A stretch of 64,000 nt of DNA from Petrolisthes cinctipes (lineage: Eukaryota; Arthropoda; Malacostraca; Decapoda; Porcellanidae). Each line of letters opens with the position of its first letter. Within the stretch, counting starts at the first letter, position 1. Below the pieces are notes generated by a model. It was not told the DNA's origin. It made no database searches and saw nothing but the letters and a program-made list of their open reading frames with translations. The position numbers were made by a program, and so were the translations under genes. Below are positions 38,141 to 50,152 of this stretch, piece by piece. The DNA lies in assembly GCA_033782935.1 (NCBI GenBank), contig JAWQEG010001306.1:2542001-2606000 (forward strand). Reading direction: 5' to 3'.

Positions 38141-39773
38141 TCTGTACATGCCTACTCAGTGTTAGAGTATTTTCAAAATACAGGCCCAAAACATGCTGAA
38201 AATCGACATTTTAGGTGCCAAAAAATCGATATCTCAAATTCAGTCCCAAACACCCGAAAATTCGATATTTTTTGGGTCCCAGAAGCGATCTCTACATGCC
38301 TACACCGTGTTAGAGTATTTTCAAAATTCAGGCCCAAAACATGCTGAAAATCGATATTTTTGGTGCCCAAAGTCAATATGTGCATGTATCTTCTGTACCC
38401 GTTTATATCTCAAATTCAGGCTCAAAACACCCGAAAATTCAATATTTTGGGGTCCCAGAAGCAATCTGTACAGTGCTAGAATATTTTCAAAATATAGGCT
38501 AAAATTTAACATGCTAAAAATCGATCTTTTAGGTGCCAAAAAGTCGATATCTCAAATTCAGTCCCAAAACACCCGAAAATTCGATATATAGGGGTCCCAG
38601 AAGCGATCTGTACATGCCTACTCCGTGTTAGAGTATTTTCAAAATACATGCTCAAAACATACTGAAAATCGATCTTTTAGGTGCACAAAAGTCGATATGT
38701 GCATGCATCTTCAGTACCCGGTTATATCTCAAATTCAGGCTCAAAACACCCGAAAATTCGATATTTTGGGGTCCCAGAGCGATCTGTACATGCCTACTCC
38801 GTGTTAGAGTATTTTCAAAATTCAGGCCTAAAACATGCTGAAAATCGATATTTTTGGTGCCCAAAGTCAATATGTGCATGTATCTTCTGTACCCGTTTAT
38901 ATCTCAAATTCAGGCTCAAAACACCCGAAAATTCAATATTTTGGGGTCCCAGAAGTAATCTGTACATGCCTACACAGTGCTAGAATATTTTCAAAATATA
39001 GGCTAAAAACATGCTAAAAATCGACATTTTAGGTGCCAAAAAATCGATATCTCAAATTCAGTCCCAAAACACCCGAAAATTCGATATTTAGAGGTCCCAG
39101 AAGGTATCTGTACATGCCTACTCCGTGTTAGAGTATTTTCAAAATACAGGCCAAAAACATACTGAAAATCGATCTTTTAGGTGCCCAAAAGTCGATATGT
39201 GCATGCATCTTCTGTACCCGTTTATATCTCAAATTCTGGCCCTAAACACCCGAAAATTCGATATTTTGGGGTCCCAGAAGCGATCTGTACATGCCTACTC
39301 CGTGATAGAGTATTTTCAAAATTCAGGCCTAAAACATGCTGAAAATCGATATTTTTGGTGCCCAAAGTCAATATGTGCATGTATCTTCTGTACCCGTTTA
39401 TATCTCAAATTCAGGCTCAAAACACCCGAAAATTCAATATTTTGGGGTCCCAGAAGCAATCTGTACAGTGCTAGAATATTTTCAAAATATAGGCTCAAAA
39501 CATGCTAAAAATCGATCTTTTAGGTGCCAAAAAGTCGATATGTGCATGCATCTTCAGTACCCGTTTATATCTCAAATTCAGGCTCAAAACACCCGAAAAT
39601 TCGATATTTTGGGGTCCCAGAAGCAATCTGTACATGCCTACTCAGTGTTAGAGTATTTTCAAAATACAGGCCCAAATCATGCTGAAAATCGACATTTTAG
39701 GTGCCAAAAAATCGATATCTCAAATTCAGTCCCAAACACCCGAAAATTCGATATTTTGGGGTCCCAGAAGCGA
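38141..39773 (+). repeat. Long-range duplicated segment, copy 2
   Basis: Order X, C1, A2 short (plus 4 bases, CTAAAATTTAACATGC), B2, C1, A1, B1, C1, an A2/B2 hybrid of 167 bp (39460-39626), X. Private variants match 25099-27365. Offsets step from 13042 to 13046 (the 4-base insertion), then 12556 (loss of 490 bp, one A-B-C set), then 12408 (loss of 148 bp). The segment is a distant copy of 25-27 kb edited by in-register deletions. Confidence 0.88.
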
Positions 39774-40588
39774 TCTCTACATGCCTACACCGTGTTAGAG
39801 TATTTTCAAAATTCAGGCCCAAAACATGCTGAAAATCGATATTTTTGGTGCCCAAAGTCAATATGTGCATGTATCTTCTGTACCCGTTTATATCTCAAAT
39901 TCAGGCCGTAAACACCCGAAAATTCAATATTTTGGGGTCCCAGAAGCAATCTGTACATGCCTACACAGTGCTAGAATGTTTTCAAAATATAGGCTAAAAA
40001 CATGCTAAAAATCGATCTTTTAGGTGCCAAAAAATCGATATCTCAAATTCAGTCCCAAAACACCCTAAAATTAGATATTTAGAGGTCCCAGAAGCGATCT
40101 GTACATGCTTACTCCGTGTTAGAGTATTTTCTAAATACAGGCCAAAAACATACTGAAAATCGATCTTTTAGGTGCCCAAAAGTCGATATGTGCATGCATC
40201 TTCTGTACCCGTTTATATCTCAAATTCTGGCCCTAAACACCCGAAAATTCGATATTTTGGGGTCCCAGAAGCGATCTGTACATGCCTACTCCGTGTTAGA
40301 GTATTTTCAAAATTCAGGCCCAAAACATGCTGAAAATCGATATTTTTGGTGCCCAAAGTCAATATGTGCATGTATCTTCTGTACCCGTTTATATCTCAAA
40401 TTCAGGCTCAAAACACCCGAAAATTCAATATTTTGGGGTTCCAGAAGCAATCTGTACAGTGATAGAATATTTTCAAAATATAGGCTAAAAACATGCTAAA
40501 AATCGATCTTTTAGATTCCAAAAAGTCGATATCTCAAATTCAGTCCCAAAACACCCGAAAATTCGATATTTAGGGGTCCCAGAAGCGA
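39774..40588 (+). repeat. Linking block before the 988-bp duplication
   Basis: C1 with a hybrid CAGGCCGTAAACACC, an A monomer with AATGTTTTCAAAATATAGG, then B1 (TTTTCTAAATAC variant, as at 32235), C1 and a short A2 with TTTTAGATTCC. The AATGTTTTC variant links this block to the next duplication. Confidence 0.8.
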
Positions 40589-41577
40589 TCTGTACATGCC
40601 TACTCCGTGTTAGAGTATTTTCAAAATACATGCTCAAAACATACTGAAAATCGATCTTTTAGGTGCACAAAAGTCGATATGTGCATGCATCTTCAGTACC
40701 CGTTTATATCTCAAATTCTGGCTCAAAACACCCAAAAATTCAATATTTTGGGGTCCCTGAAGCAATCTGTACATGCCTACTCAGTGTTAGAGTATTTTCA
40801 AAATACAGGCCCAAAACATGCTGAAAATCGATATATTTTAGATGCCCAAAGTCAATATATATGTGCATGTATCTTCTGTACCCGTTTATATCTCAAATTC
40901 AGGCTCAAAACACCCGAAAATTCAATATTTTGGAGTCCCAGAAGCAATCTGTACATGCCTACACAGTGCTAGAATGTTTTCAAAATATAGGCTAAAAACA
41001 TGCTAAAAATCGACATTTTAGGTGCCAAAAAATCGATATCACAAATTCAGTCCCAAAACACCCGAAAATTCGATATTTAGAGGTCCCAGAAGGTATCTGT
41101 ACATGCCTACTCCGTGTTAGAGTATTTTCAAAATACAGGCCAAAAACATACTGAAAATCGATCTTTTAGGTGCACAAAAGTCGATATGTGCATGCATCTT
41201 CTGTACCCGTTTATATCTCAAATTCCGGCCCTAAACACCCGAAAATTCGATATTTTGGGGTCCCAGAAGCGATCTGTACATGCCTACTCCGTGTTAGAGT
41301 ATTTTCAAAATTCAGGCCCAAAACATGCTGAAAATCGAAATTTTGTGCATGTATCTTCTGTACCCGTTTATATCTCAAATTCAGGCTCAAAACACCCGAA
41401 AATTCAATATTTTGGGGTCCCAGAAGCAATCTGTACATGCCTACTCAGTGTTAGAATATTTTCAAAATATAGGCTAAAAACATGCTAAAAATCGATCTTT
41501 TAGGTGCCAAAAAGTCGATATCTCAAATTCAGTCCCAAAACACCCGAAAATTCGATATTTAGGGGTCCCAGAAGCGA
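40589..41577 (+). repeat. 989/987-bp tandem duplication, copy 1
   Basis: B2, C2, A1, B1, shortened C1, A. Private variants: TCTGGCTCAAAACACCC, GTCCCTGAAGC, CAATATATATGTGC, TTGGAGTCCC, AATGTTTTCAAAAT, GATATCACAAATTC, TTCCGGCCC, and a C1 truncated to ATCGAAATTTTGTGCATG at about 41336. The C2 here has two extra bases (ATCGATATATTTTAGATG). Confidence 0.9.
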
Positions 41578-42564
41578 TTTGTACATGCCTACTCCGTGTT
41601 AGAGTATTTTCAAAATACATGCTCAAAACATACTGAAAATCGATCTTTTAGGTGCACAAAAGTCGATATGTGCATGCATCTTCAGTACCCGTTTATATCT
41701 CAAATTCTGGCTCAAAACACCCGAAAATTCAATATTTTGGGGTCCCTGAAGCAATCTGTACATGCCTACTCAGTGTTAGAGTATTTTCAAAATACAGGCC
41801 CAAAACATGCTGAAAATCGATATTTTTGATGCCCAAAGTCAATATATATGTGCATGTATCTTCTGTACCCGTTTATATCTCAAATTCAGGCTCAAAACAC
41901 CCGAAAATTCAATATTTTGGAGTCCCAGAAGCAATCTGTACATGCCTACACAGTGCTAGAATGTTTTCAAAATATAGGCTAAAAACATGCTAAAAATCGA
42001 CATTTTAGGTGCCAAAAAATCGATATCACAAATTCAGTCCCAAAACACCCGAAAATTCGATATTTAGAGGTCCCAGAAGGTATCTGTACATGCCTACTCC
42101 GTTTTAGAGTATTTTCAAAATACAGGCCAAAAACATACTGAAAATCGATCTTTTAGGTGCACAAAAGTCGATATGTGCATGCATCTTCTGTACCCGTTTA
42201 TATCTCAAATTCCGGCCCTAAACACCCGAAAATTCGATATTTTGGGGTCCCAGAAGCGATCTGTACATGCCTACTCCGTGTTAGAGTATTTTCAAAATTC
42301 AGGCCCAAAACATGCTGAAAATCGAAATTTTGTGCATGTATCTTCTGTACCCGTTTATATCTCAAATTCAGGCTCAAAACACCCGAAAATTCAATATTTT
42401 GGGGTCCCATAAGCAATCTGTACATGCCTACTCAGTGTTAGAATATTTTCAAAATATAGGCTAAAAACATGCTAAAAATCGATCTTTTAGGTGCCAAAAA
42501 ATCGATATCTCAAATTCAGTCCCAAAACACCCGAAAATTCGATATTTAGAGGTCCCAGAAGGTA
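41578..42564 (+). repeat. 989/987-bp tandem duplication, copy 2
   Basis: Offset 989 falls to 987 after the two-base difference in C2 (ATCGATATTTTTGATG here). The private variants recur, including the truncated C1. Own changes include CTCCGTTTTAGAG and GTCCCATAAGC. The last A carries an A1-like tail (AGAGGTCCCAGAAGGTA), so the copy ends inside that monomer. Confidence 0.88.
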
Positions 42565-44421
42565 TCTGTACATGCTTACTCCGTGTTAGAGTATTTTCTA
42601 AATACAGGCCAAAAACATACTGAAAATCGATCTTTTAGGTGCCCAAATGTCGATATGTGCATGCATCTTCTGTACCCGTTCATATCTCAAATTCTGGCCT
42701 TAAACACCCGAAAATTCGATATTTTGGGGTCCGAGAAGCGATCTGTACATGCCTACTCCGTGTTAGAGTATTTTCAAAATTCAGGCCCAAAACATGCTGA
42801 AAATCGATATTTTTGGTGCCCAAAGTCAATATGTGCATGTATCTTCTGTACCCGTTTATATCTCAAATTCAGGCTCAAAACACCCGAAAATTCAATATTT
42901 TGGGGTCCCAGAAGCAATCTGTACATGCCTACTCAGTGCTAGAATATTTTCAAAATATAGGCTAAAAACATGCTAAAAATCGATCTTTTAGGTGCCAAAA
43001 AGTCGATATCTCAAATTCAGTCCCAAAACACCCGAAAATTCGATATTTAGGGGTCCCAGAAGCGATCTGTACATGCCTACTCCGTGTTAGAGTATTTTCA
43101 AAATACATGCTTAAAACATACTGAAAATCGATCTTTTAGGTGCACATAAGTCGATATGTGCATGCATCTTCAGTACCCATTTATATCTCAAATTCAGGCT
43201 CAAAACACCCGAAAATTCAATATTTTGGGGTCCCAGAAGCAATCTGTACATGCCTACTCAGTGTTAGAGTATTTTCAAAATACAGGCCCAAAACATGCTG
43301 AAAATCGATATTTTAGATGCCCAAAGTCAATATGTGCATGTATCTTCTGTACCCGTTTATATCTCAAATTCAGGCTCAAAACACCCGAAAATTCAATATT
43401 TTGGGGTCCGAGAAACAATCTGTACATGCCTACACAGTACTAGAATATTTTCAAAATATAGGCTAAAAACATGCTAAAAATCGACATTTTAGGTGCCAAA
43501 AAATCGATATCTCAAATTCAGTCCCAAAACACCCGAAAATTCGATATTTAGAGGTCCCAGAAGGTATCTGTACTTGCCTACTCCGTGTTAGAGTATTTTC
43601 AAAATACAGGCCAAAAACATACTGAAAATCGATCTTTTAGGTGCCCAAAAGTCGATATGTGCATGCATCTTCTGTACCCGTTTATATCACAAATTCTGGC
43701 CCTATAAACCCGAAAATTCGATATTTTGGGGTCCCAGAAGCGATCTGTACATGCCTACTCCGTGTTAGAGTATTTTCAAAATTCAGGCCCAAAACATGCT
43801 GAAAATCGATATTTTAGGTGCACAAAAGTCGATATGTGCATGCATCTTCAGTACCCGTTTATATCTCAAATTCAGGCTCAAAACACCCGAAAATTCAATA
43901 TTTTGGGGTCCCAGAAGCAATCTGTACATGCCTACTCAGTGCTAGAATATTTTCAAAATATAGGCTAAAAACATGTTAAAAATCGATCTTTTAGGTGCCA
44001 AAAAGTCGATATCTCAAATTCAGTCCCAAAACACCCGAAAATTCGATATTTAGGGGTCCCAGAAGCGATCTGTACATGCCTACTATGTGTTAGAGTATTT
44101 TAAAAATACATGCTTAAAACATACTGAAAATCGATCTTTTAGGTGCACAAAAGTCGATATGTGCATGCATCTTCAGTACCCGTTTATATCTCAAATTCAG
44201 GCTCAAAACACCCGAAAATTCAATATTTTGGGGTCCCAGAAGCAATCTGTACATGCCTTGTCAGTGTTAGAGTATTTTCAAAATACTGGCCCAAAACATG
44301 CTGAAAATCGATATTTTAGATGCCCAAAGTCAATATGTGCATGTATCTTCTGTACCCGTTTATATCTCAAATTCAGGCTCAAAACACCCGAAAATTCAAT
44401 ATTTTGGGGTCCCAGAAGCAA
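42565..44421 (+). repeat. Mixed block with a C1/B2 hybrid
   Basis: B1, C1, A2, B2, C2, A1, B1, a 177-bp hybrid at 43743-43919 (C1 head CAAAATTCAGGCCC, B2 body GGTGCACAAAAGTCG), A2, B2, C2. A weak private variant is GTACTTGCC at about 43571. Nothing but satellite sequence. Confidence 0.8.
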
Positions 44422-44569
44422 TCTGTACATGCCTACACAGTGCTAGAATATTTTCAAAATATAGGCTTAAAACATGCTAAAAATCGACATTTTAAGTGCC
44501 AAAAAATCGATATCTCAAATTCAGTCCCAAAACACCCGAAAATTCGATATTTAGAGGTCCCAGAAGGTA

Positions 44570-45060
44570 TCTGTACATGCCTACTCCGTGTTAGAGTATT
44601 TTCAAAATACAGGCCAAAAACATACTGAAAATCGATCTTTTAGGTGCCCAAAAGTCGATATGTGCATGCATCTTCTGTACCCGTTTATATCTCAAATTCT
44701 GGCCCTAAACACCCGAAAATTCGATATTCTGGGGTCCCAGAAGCGATCTGTACATGCCTACTCCGTTTTAGAGTATTTTCAAAATTCAGGCCCAAAACAT
44801 GCTGAAAATCGATATTTTTGGTGCCCAAAGTCAATATGTGCATGTATCTTCTGTACCCGTTTATATCTCAAATTCAGGCTCAAAACACCCGAAAATTCGA
44901 TATTTTGGGGTCCCAGAAGCAATCTGTACCGTGCTAGAATATTTTCAAAATATAAGCTAAAAACATGCTAAAAATCGATCTTTTAGGTGCCAAAAAGTCG
45001 ATATCTCAAATTCAGTCCCAAAACACCCGAAAATTCGATATTTAGGGGTCCCAGAAGTGA
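44570..45060 (+). repeat. 491-bp B1-C1-A2 set with private variants, copy 1 of 3
   Basis: Marked by GATATTCTGGGGTCC in B1, CTCCGTTTTAGAG in C1 and AATATAAGCTAAAAAC in the short A2. The same trio recurs at 48512-49002 and 50301-50791, giving three copies 3942 and 1789 bp apart. Confidence 0.88.
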
Positions 45061-45563
45061 TCTGTACATGCCTACTCCGTGTTAGAGTATTTTCAAAATA
45101 CATGCTCAAAACATACTGAAAATCGATCTTTTAGGTGCACAAAAGTCGATATGTGCATGCATCTTCAGTACCCGTTTATATCTCAAATTCAGGCTCAAAA
45201 CACTCGAAAATTCAATATTTTTTGGGTCCCAGAAGCAATCTGTACATGCCTACACAGTGCTAGAATATTTTCAAAATATAGGCTAAAAACATGCTGAAAA
45301 TCGACATTTTAGGTGCCAAAAAATCGATATCTCAAATTCAGTCCCAAAACACCCGAAAATTAGATATTTAGAGGTCCCAGAAGGTATCTGTACATGCCTA
45401 CTCCGTGTTAGAGTATTTTCAAAATACAGGCCAAAAACATACTGAAAATCGATCTTTTAGGTGCCCAAAAGTCGATATGTGCATGCATCTTCTGTACCCG
45501 TTTATATCTCAAATTCTGGCCCTAAACACCCGAAAATTCGATATTTTGGGGTCCCAGAAGCGA

Positions 45564-46703
45564 TCTGTACATGCCTACTCCGTGTTAGAGTATTTTCAAA
45601 ATTCAGGCCCAAAACATGCTGAAAATCGATATTTTTGGTGCCCAAAGTCAATATGTGCATATTTTTTCTGTACCCGTTTATATCTCAAATTCAGGCTCAA
45701 AACACCCGAAAATTCAATATTTTGGGGTCCCAGAAGCAATCTGTACAGTGCTAGAATATTTTCAAAATAAAGGCTAAAAAAAAAAAAAAATCGATCTTTT
45801 AGGTGCCAAAAAGTCGATATCTCAAATTCAGTCCCATAACACACGAAAATTCGATATTTAGGGGTCCCAGAAGCGATCTGTACATGCCTACTCCGTGTTA
45901 GAGTATTTTCAAAATACATGCTCAAAACATACTGAAAATCGATCTTTTAGGTGCACAAAAGTCGATATGTGCATGCATCTTCAGTACCCGTTTATATCTC
46001 AAATTTAGGCTCAAAACACCCGAAAATTCGATATTTAGGGGTCCCAGAAGCGATCTGTACATGCCTACTCCGTGTTAGAGTATTTTCAAAATACATGCTC
46101 AAAACATACTGAAAATCGATCTTTTAGGTGCACAAAAGTCGATATGTGCATGCATCTTCAGTACCCGTTTATATCTCAAATTTAGGCTCAAAACACCCGA
46201 AAATTCAATATTTTGGGGTCCCAGATGCAATCTGTACATGCCTACTCAGTGTTAGAGTATTTTCAAAATACATGCTCAAAACATACTGAAAATCGATCTT
46301 TTAGGTGCACAAAATCAATATGTGCATGTATCTTCTGTACCCGTTTATATCTCAAATTCAGGCTCAAAACACCCGAAAATTCAATATTTTGGGGTCCCAG
46401 AAGCAATCTGTACAGTGCTAGAATATTTTCAAAATATAGGCTAAAAACATGCTAAAAATCGATCTTTTAGGTGCCAAAAAGTCGATATCTTAAATTCAGT
46501 CCCAAAACACCCGAAAATTCGATATTTAGGGGTCCCAGAAGCGATCTGTACATGCCTACTCAAATACATGCTCAAAACATACTGAAAATCGATCTTTTAG
46601 GTGCACAAAAGTCGATATGTGCATGCATCTTCAGTACCCGTTTATATCTCAAATTCAGGCTCAAAACACCCGAAAATTCAATATTTTGGGGTCCCAGAAG
46701 CAA
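45564..46703 (+). repeat. Segment duplicated at offset 3449, copy 1
   Basis: Starts with C1 having GCATATTTTTTCTG, then a short A with a 15-A tract, B2 monomers with AAATTTAGGCTC, a B2/C hybrid with GTGCACAAAATCAATATG, a short A2 with TATCTTAAATTC, and a B2 lacking 18 head bases (CCTACTCAAATACATGC at about 46557). The same order recurs at 49003-50152. Confidence 0.88.
45776..45790 (+). other. 15-base poly-A tract in an A monomer, copy 1
   Basis: GGCT is followed by 15 A and then TCGATC. Other A2 monomers have 16 bases here (AAAAACATGCTAAAAA), so the CATGCT core is lost and replaced by A. It also occurs at 49225-49239. It could be a true slippage product, copied once, or a consensus error in a homopolymer. 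Confidence 0.85.
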
Positions 46704-48511
46704 TCTGTACATGCCTACACAGTGCTAGAATATTTTTGAAAATATAGGCTAAAAACATGCTGAAAATCGACATTTTAGGTGCCAAAAAATCGATATCTCA
46801 AATTCAGTTCCAAAACACACGAAAATTAGATATTTAGAGGTCCCAGAAGGTATCTGTACATGCCTACTCCGTGTTAGAGTATTTTCAAAAAAAAGGCCAA
46901 AAACATACTGAAAATCTATCTTTTAGGTGCACAAAAGTCGATATGTGCATGCATCTCTGTACCCGTTTATATCTCAAATTCTGACCCTAAACACCCGAAA
47001 ATTCGATATTTTGGGGTCCCAGAAGCGATCTGTACATGCCTACTCCGTGTTAGAGTATTTTCAAAATTCAGGCCCAAAACATGCTGAAAATCGATATTTT
47101 TGGTGCCCAAAGTCAATATGTGCATGCATCTCAAATTCTCAAATTCAGGCTCAAAACACCCGAAAATTCAATATTTTGGGGTCTCAGAAGCAATCTGTAC
47201 ATGCCTACTCAGTGTTAGAGTTTTTTCAAAATACAGACCCAAAACATGCTGAAAATCGATATTTTAGATGCCCAAAGTCAATATATGTGCATATATCTTC
47301 TGTACCCGATTATATCTCAAATTCAGGCTCAAAACACCCGAAAATTCAATATTTTGGGGTCCCAGAAGCAATCTGCACATGCCTACACAGTGCTAGAATA
47401 TTTTCAAAATATAGGCTAAAAACATGCTAAAAATCGACATTTTAGGTGCCAAAAAATCGATATTTCAAATTCAGTCCCAAAACACCCGAAAATTCGATAT
47501 TTGGAGGTCCCAGAAGGTATCTGTACATGCCTACTCCGTGTTAGAGTATTTTCAAAATACAGGCCAAAAACATACTGAAAATCGATCTTTTAGGTGCCCA
47601 AAAGTCGATATGTGCATGCATCTTCTGTACCCGTTTATATCTCAAATTCTGGCCCTAAACACCCGAAAATTCGATATTTTGGGGTCCCAGAAGCGATCTG
47701 TACATGCCTACTCCGTGTTAGAGTATTTTCAAAATTCAGGCCCAAAACATGCAGAAAATCGATATTTTTGGTGCCCAAAGTCAATATGTGCATGTATCTT
47801 CTGTACCCGTTTATATCTCAAATTCAGGCTCAAAACACCCGAAAATTCAATATTTTGGGGTCCCAGAAGCAATCTGTACAGTGCTAGAATATTTTCAAAA
47901 CATAGGCTAAAAACATGCTAAAAATCGATCTTTTAGGTGCCAAAAAGTCGATATCTCAAATTCAGTCCCAAAACACCCGAAAATTCGATATTTAGGGGTC
48001 CCAGAAGCGATCTGTACATGCCTACTCCGTGTTAGAGTATTTTCAAAATACATGCTCAAAACATACTGAAAATCGATCTTTTAGGTTCACAAAAGTCGAT
48101 ATGTGCATGCATCTTCTGTACCCGTTTATATCTCAAATTCTGGCCCTAAACACCCGAAAATTCGATATTTTGGGGTCCCAGAAGCGATCTGTACATGCCT
48201 ACTCCGTGTTAGAGTATTTTCAAAATTCAGGCCCAAAACATGCTGAAAATCGATATTTTTGGTGCCCAAAGTCAATATGTGCATGTATCATCTGTACCCG
48301 TTTATATCTCAAATTCAGGCTCAAAACACCCGAAAATTCAATATTTTGGGGTCCCAGAAGCAATCTGTACATGCCTACACAGTGCTAGAATATTTTCAAA
48401 ATATAGGCTAAAAACATGCTAAATATCGACATTTTAGGTGCCAAAAAATCGATATCTCAAATTCAGTCCCAAAACACCCGAAAATTCGATATTTAGAGGT
48501 CCCAGAAGGTA
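46704..48511 (+). repeat. Segment with decayed A and C monomers
   Basis: A1 with ATATTTTTGAAAATATAGG, a B monomer with CAAAAAAAAGGCC, AATCTATCTTTTAGG and GCATCTCTGTACCC (two bases lost), then a C1 whose middle is replaced by CATCTCAAATTCTCAAATTC (about 47127), a stutter that removes CTTCTGTACCCG. Up to about 47120 it matches 50969-51385 at offset 4265. After 47198: C2 with CAATATATGTGCATATATC, A1, B1, C1 (CATGCAGAAAATC), short A2, B, C1, A1. Confidence 0.82.
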
Positions 48512-49002
48512 TCTGTACATGCCTACTCCGTGTTAGAGTATTTTCAAAATACAGGCCAAAAACATACTGAAAATCGATCTTTTAGGTGCCCAAAAGTCGA
48601 TATGTGCATGCATCTTCTGTACCCGTTTATATCTCAAATTCTGGCCCTAAACACCCGAAAATTCGATATTCTGGGGTCCCAGAAGCGATCTGTACATGCC
48701 TACTCCGTTTTAGAGTATTTTCAAAATTCAGGCCCAAAACATGCTGAAAATCGATATTTTTGGTGCCCAAAGTCAATATGTGCATGTATCTTCTGTACCC
48801 GTTTATATCTCAAATTCAGGCTCAAAACACCCGAAAATTCAATATTTTGGGGTCCCAGAAGCAATCTGTACAGTGCTAGAATATTTTCAAAATATAAGCT
48901 AAAAACATGCTAAAAATCGATCTTTTAGGTGCCAAAAAGTCGATATCTCAAATTCAGTCCCAAAACACCCGAAAATTCGATATTTAGGGGTCCCAGAAGC
49001 GA
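48512..49002 (+). repeat. 491-bp B1-C1-A2 set with private variants, copy 2 of 3
   Basis: Same three markers as 44570-45060. It is followed by a C1 at 49003 that begins copy 2 of the 3449-offset segment. Confidence 0.88.
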
Positions 49003-50152
49003 TCTGTACATGCCTACTCCGTGTTAGAGTATTTTCAAAATTCAGGCCCAAAACATGCTGAAAATCGATATTTTTGGTGCCCAAAGTCAATATGTGCATG
49101 TTTTTTCTGTACCCGTTTATATCTCAAATTCAGGCTCAAAACACCCGAAAATTCAATATTTTGGGGTCCCAGAAGCAATCTGTACATGCCTACACAGTGC
49201 TAGAATATTTTCAAAATATAGGCTAAAAAAAAAAAAAAATCGATCTTTTAGGTGCCAAAAAGTCGATATCTCAAATTCAGTCCCAAAACACCCGAAAATT
49301 CGATATTTAGGGGTCCCAGAAGCGATCTGTACATGCCTACTCCGTGTTAGAGTATTTTCAAAATACATGCTCAAAACATACTGAAAATCGATCTTTTAGG
49401 TGCACAAAAGTCGATATGTGCATGCATCTTCAGTACCCGTTTATATCTCAAATTTAGGCTCAAAACACCCGAAAATTCGATATTTAGGGGTCCCAGAAGC
49501 GATCTGTACATGCCTACTCCGTGTTAGAGTATTTTCAAAATACATGCTCAAAACATACTGAAAATCGATCTTTTAGGTGCACAAAAGTCGATATGTGCAT
49601 GCATCTTCAGTACCCTTTTATATCTCAAATTTAGGCTCAAAACACCCGAAAATTCAATATTTTGGGGTCCCAGAAGCAATCTGTACATGCCTACTCAGTG
49701 TTAGAGTATTTTCAAAATACATGCTCAAAACATACTGAAAATCGATCTTTTAGGTGCACAAAATCAATATGTGCATGTATCTTCTGTACCCGTTTATATC
49801 TCAAATTCAGGCTCAAAACACCCGAAAATTCAATATTTTGGGGTCCCAGAAGCAATCTGTACAGTGCTAGAATATTTTCAAAATATTGGCTAAAAACATG
49901 CTAAAAATCGATCTTTTAGGTGCCAAAAAGTCGATATCTTAAATTCAGTCCCAAAACACCCGAAAATTCGATATTTAGGGGTCCCAGAAGCGATCTGTAC
50001 ATGCCTACTCAAATACATGCTCAAAACATACTGAAAATCGATCTTTTAGGTGCACAAAAGTCGATATGTGCATGCATCTTCAGTACCCGTTTATATCTCA
50101 AATTCAGGCTCAAAACACCCGAAAATTCAATATTTTGGGGTCCCAGAAGCAA
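49003..50152 (+). repeat. Segment duplicated at offset 3449, copy 2
   Basis: Shares the 15-A tract, the GTGCACAAAATCAATATG hybrid, TATCTTAAATTC and the 18-base head deletion (about 50006) with copy 1. The first C1 is offset 3439 and the rest 3449, because copy 2 has a full A head where copy 1 has the 10-bp deletion. Confidence 0.88.
49225..49239 (+). other. 15-base poly-A tract in an A monomer, copy 2
   Basis: Same length and flanks as 45776-45790, offset 3449, inside the duplicated segment. Equal length in both copies fits a recent copy. Confidence 0.85.

Noticed and set aside
39336..39911. Longest open frame in the window (191 codons), a possible tandem-repeat protein.
   Set aside because: It exists because the A2/B2 hybrid monomer at 39460-39626 and the shortened X monomer remove the usual stops. 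The bases are ordinary monomer sequence with no sign of protein-level constraint.
45776..45790. Poly-A tract as the tail of a retroposon insertion.
   Set aside because: No foreign sequence precedes it, there is no target-site duplication, and the tract replaces bases inside an otherwise normal A monomer.
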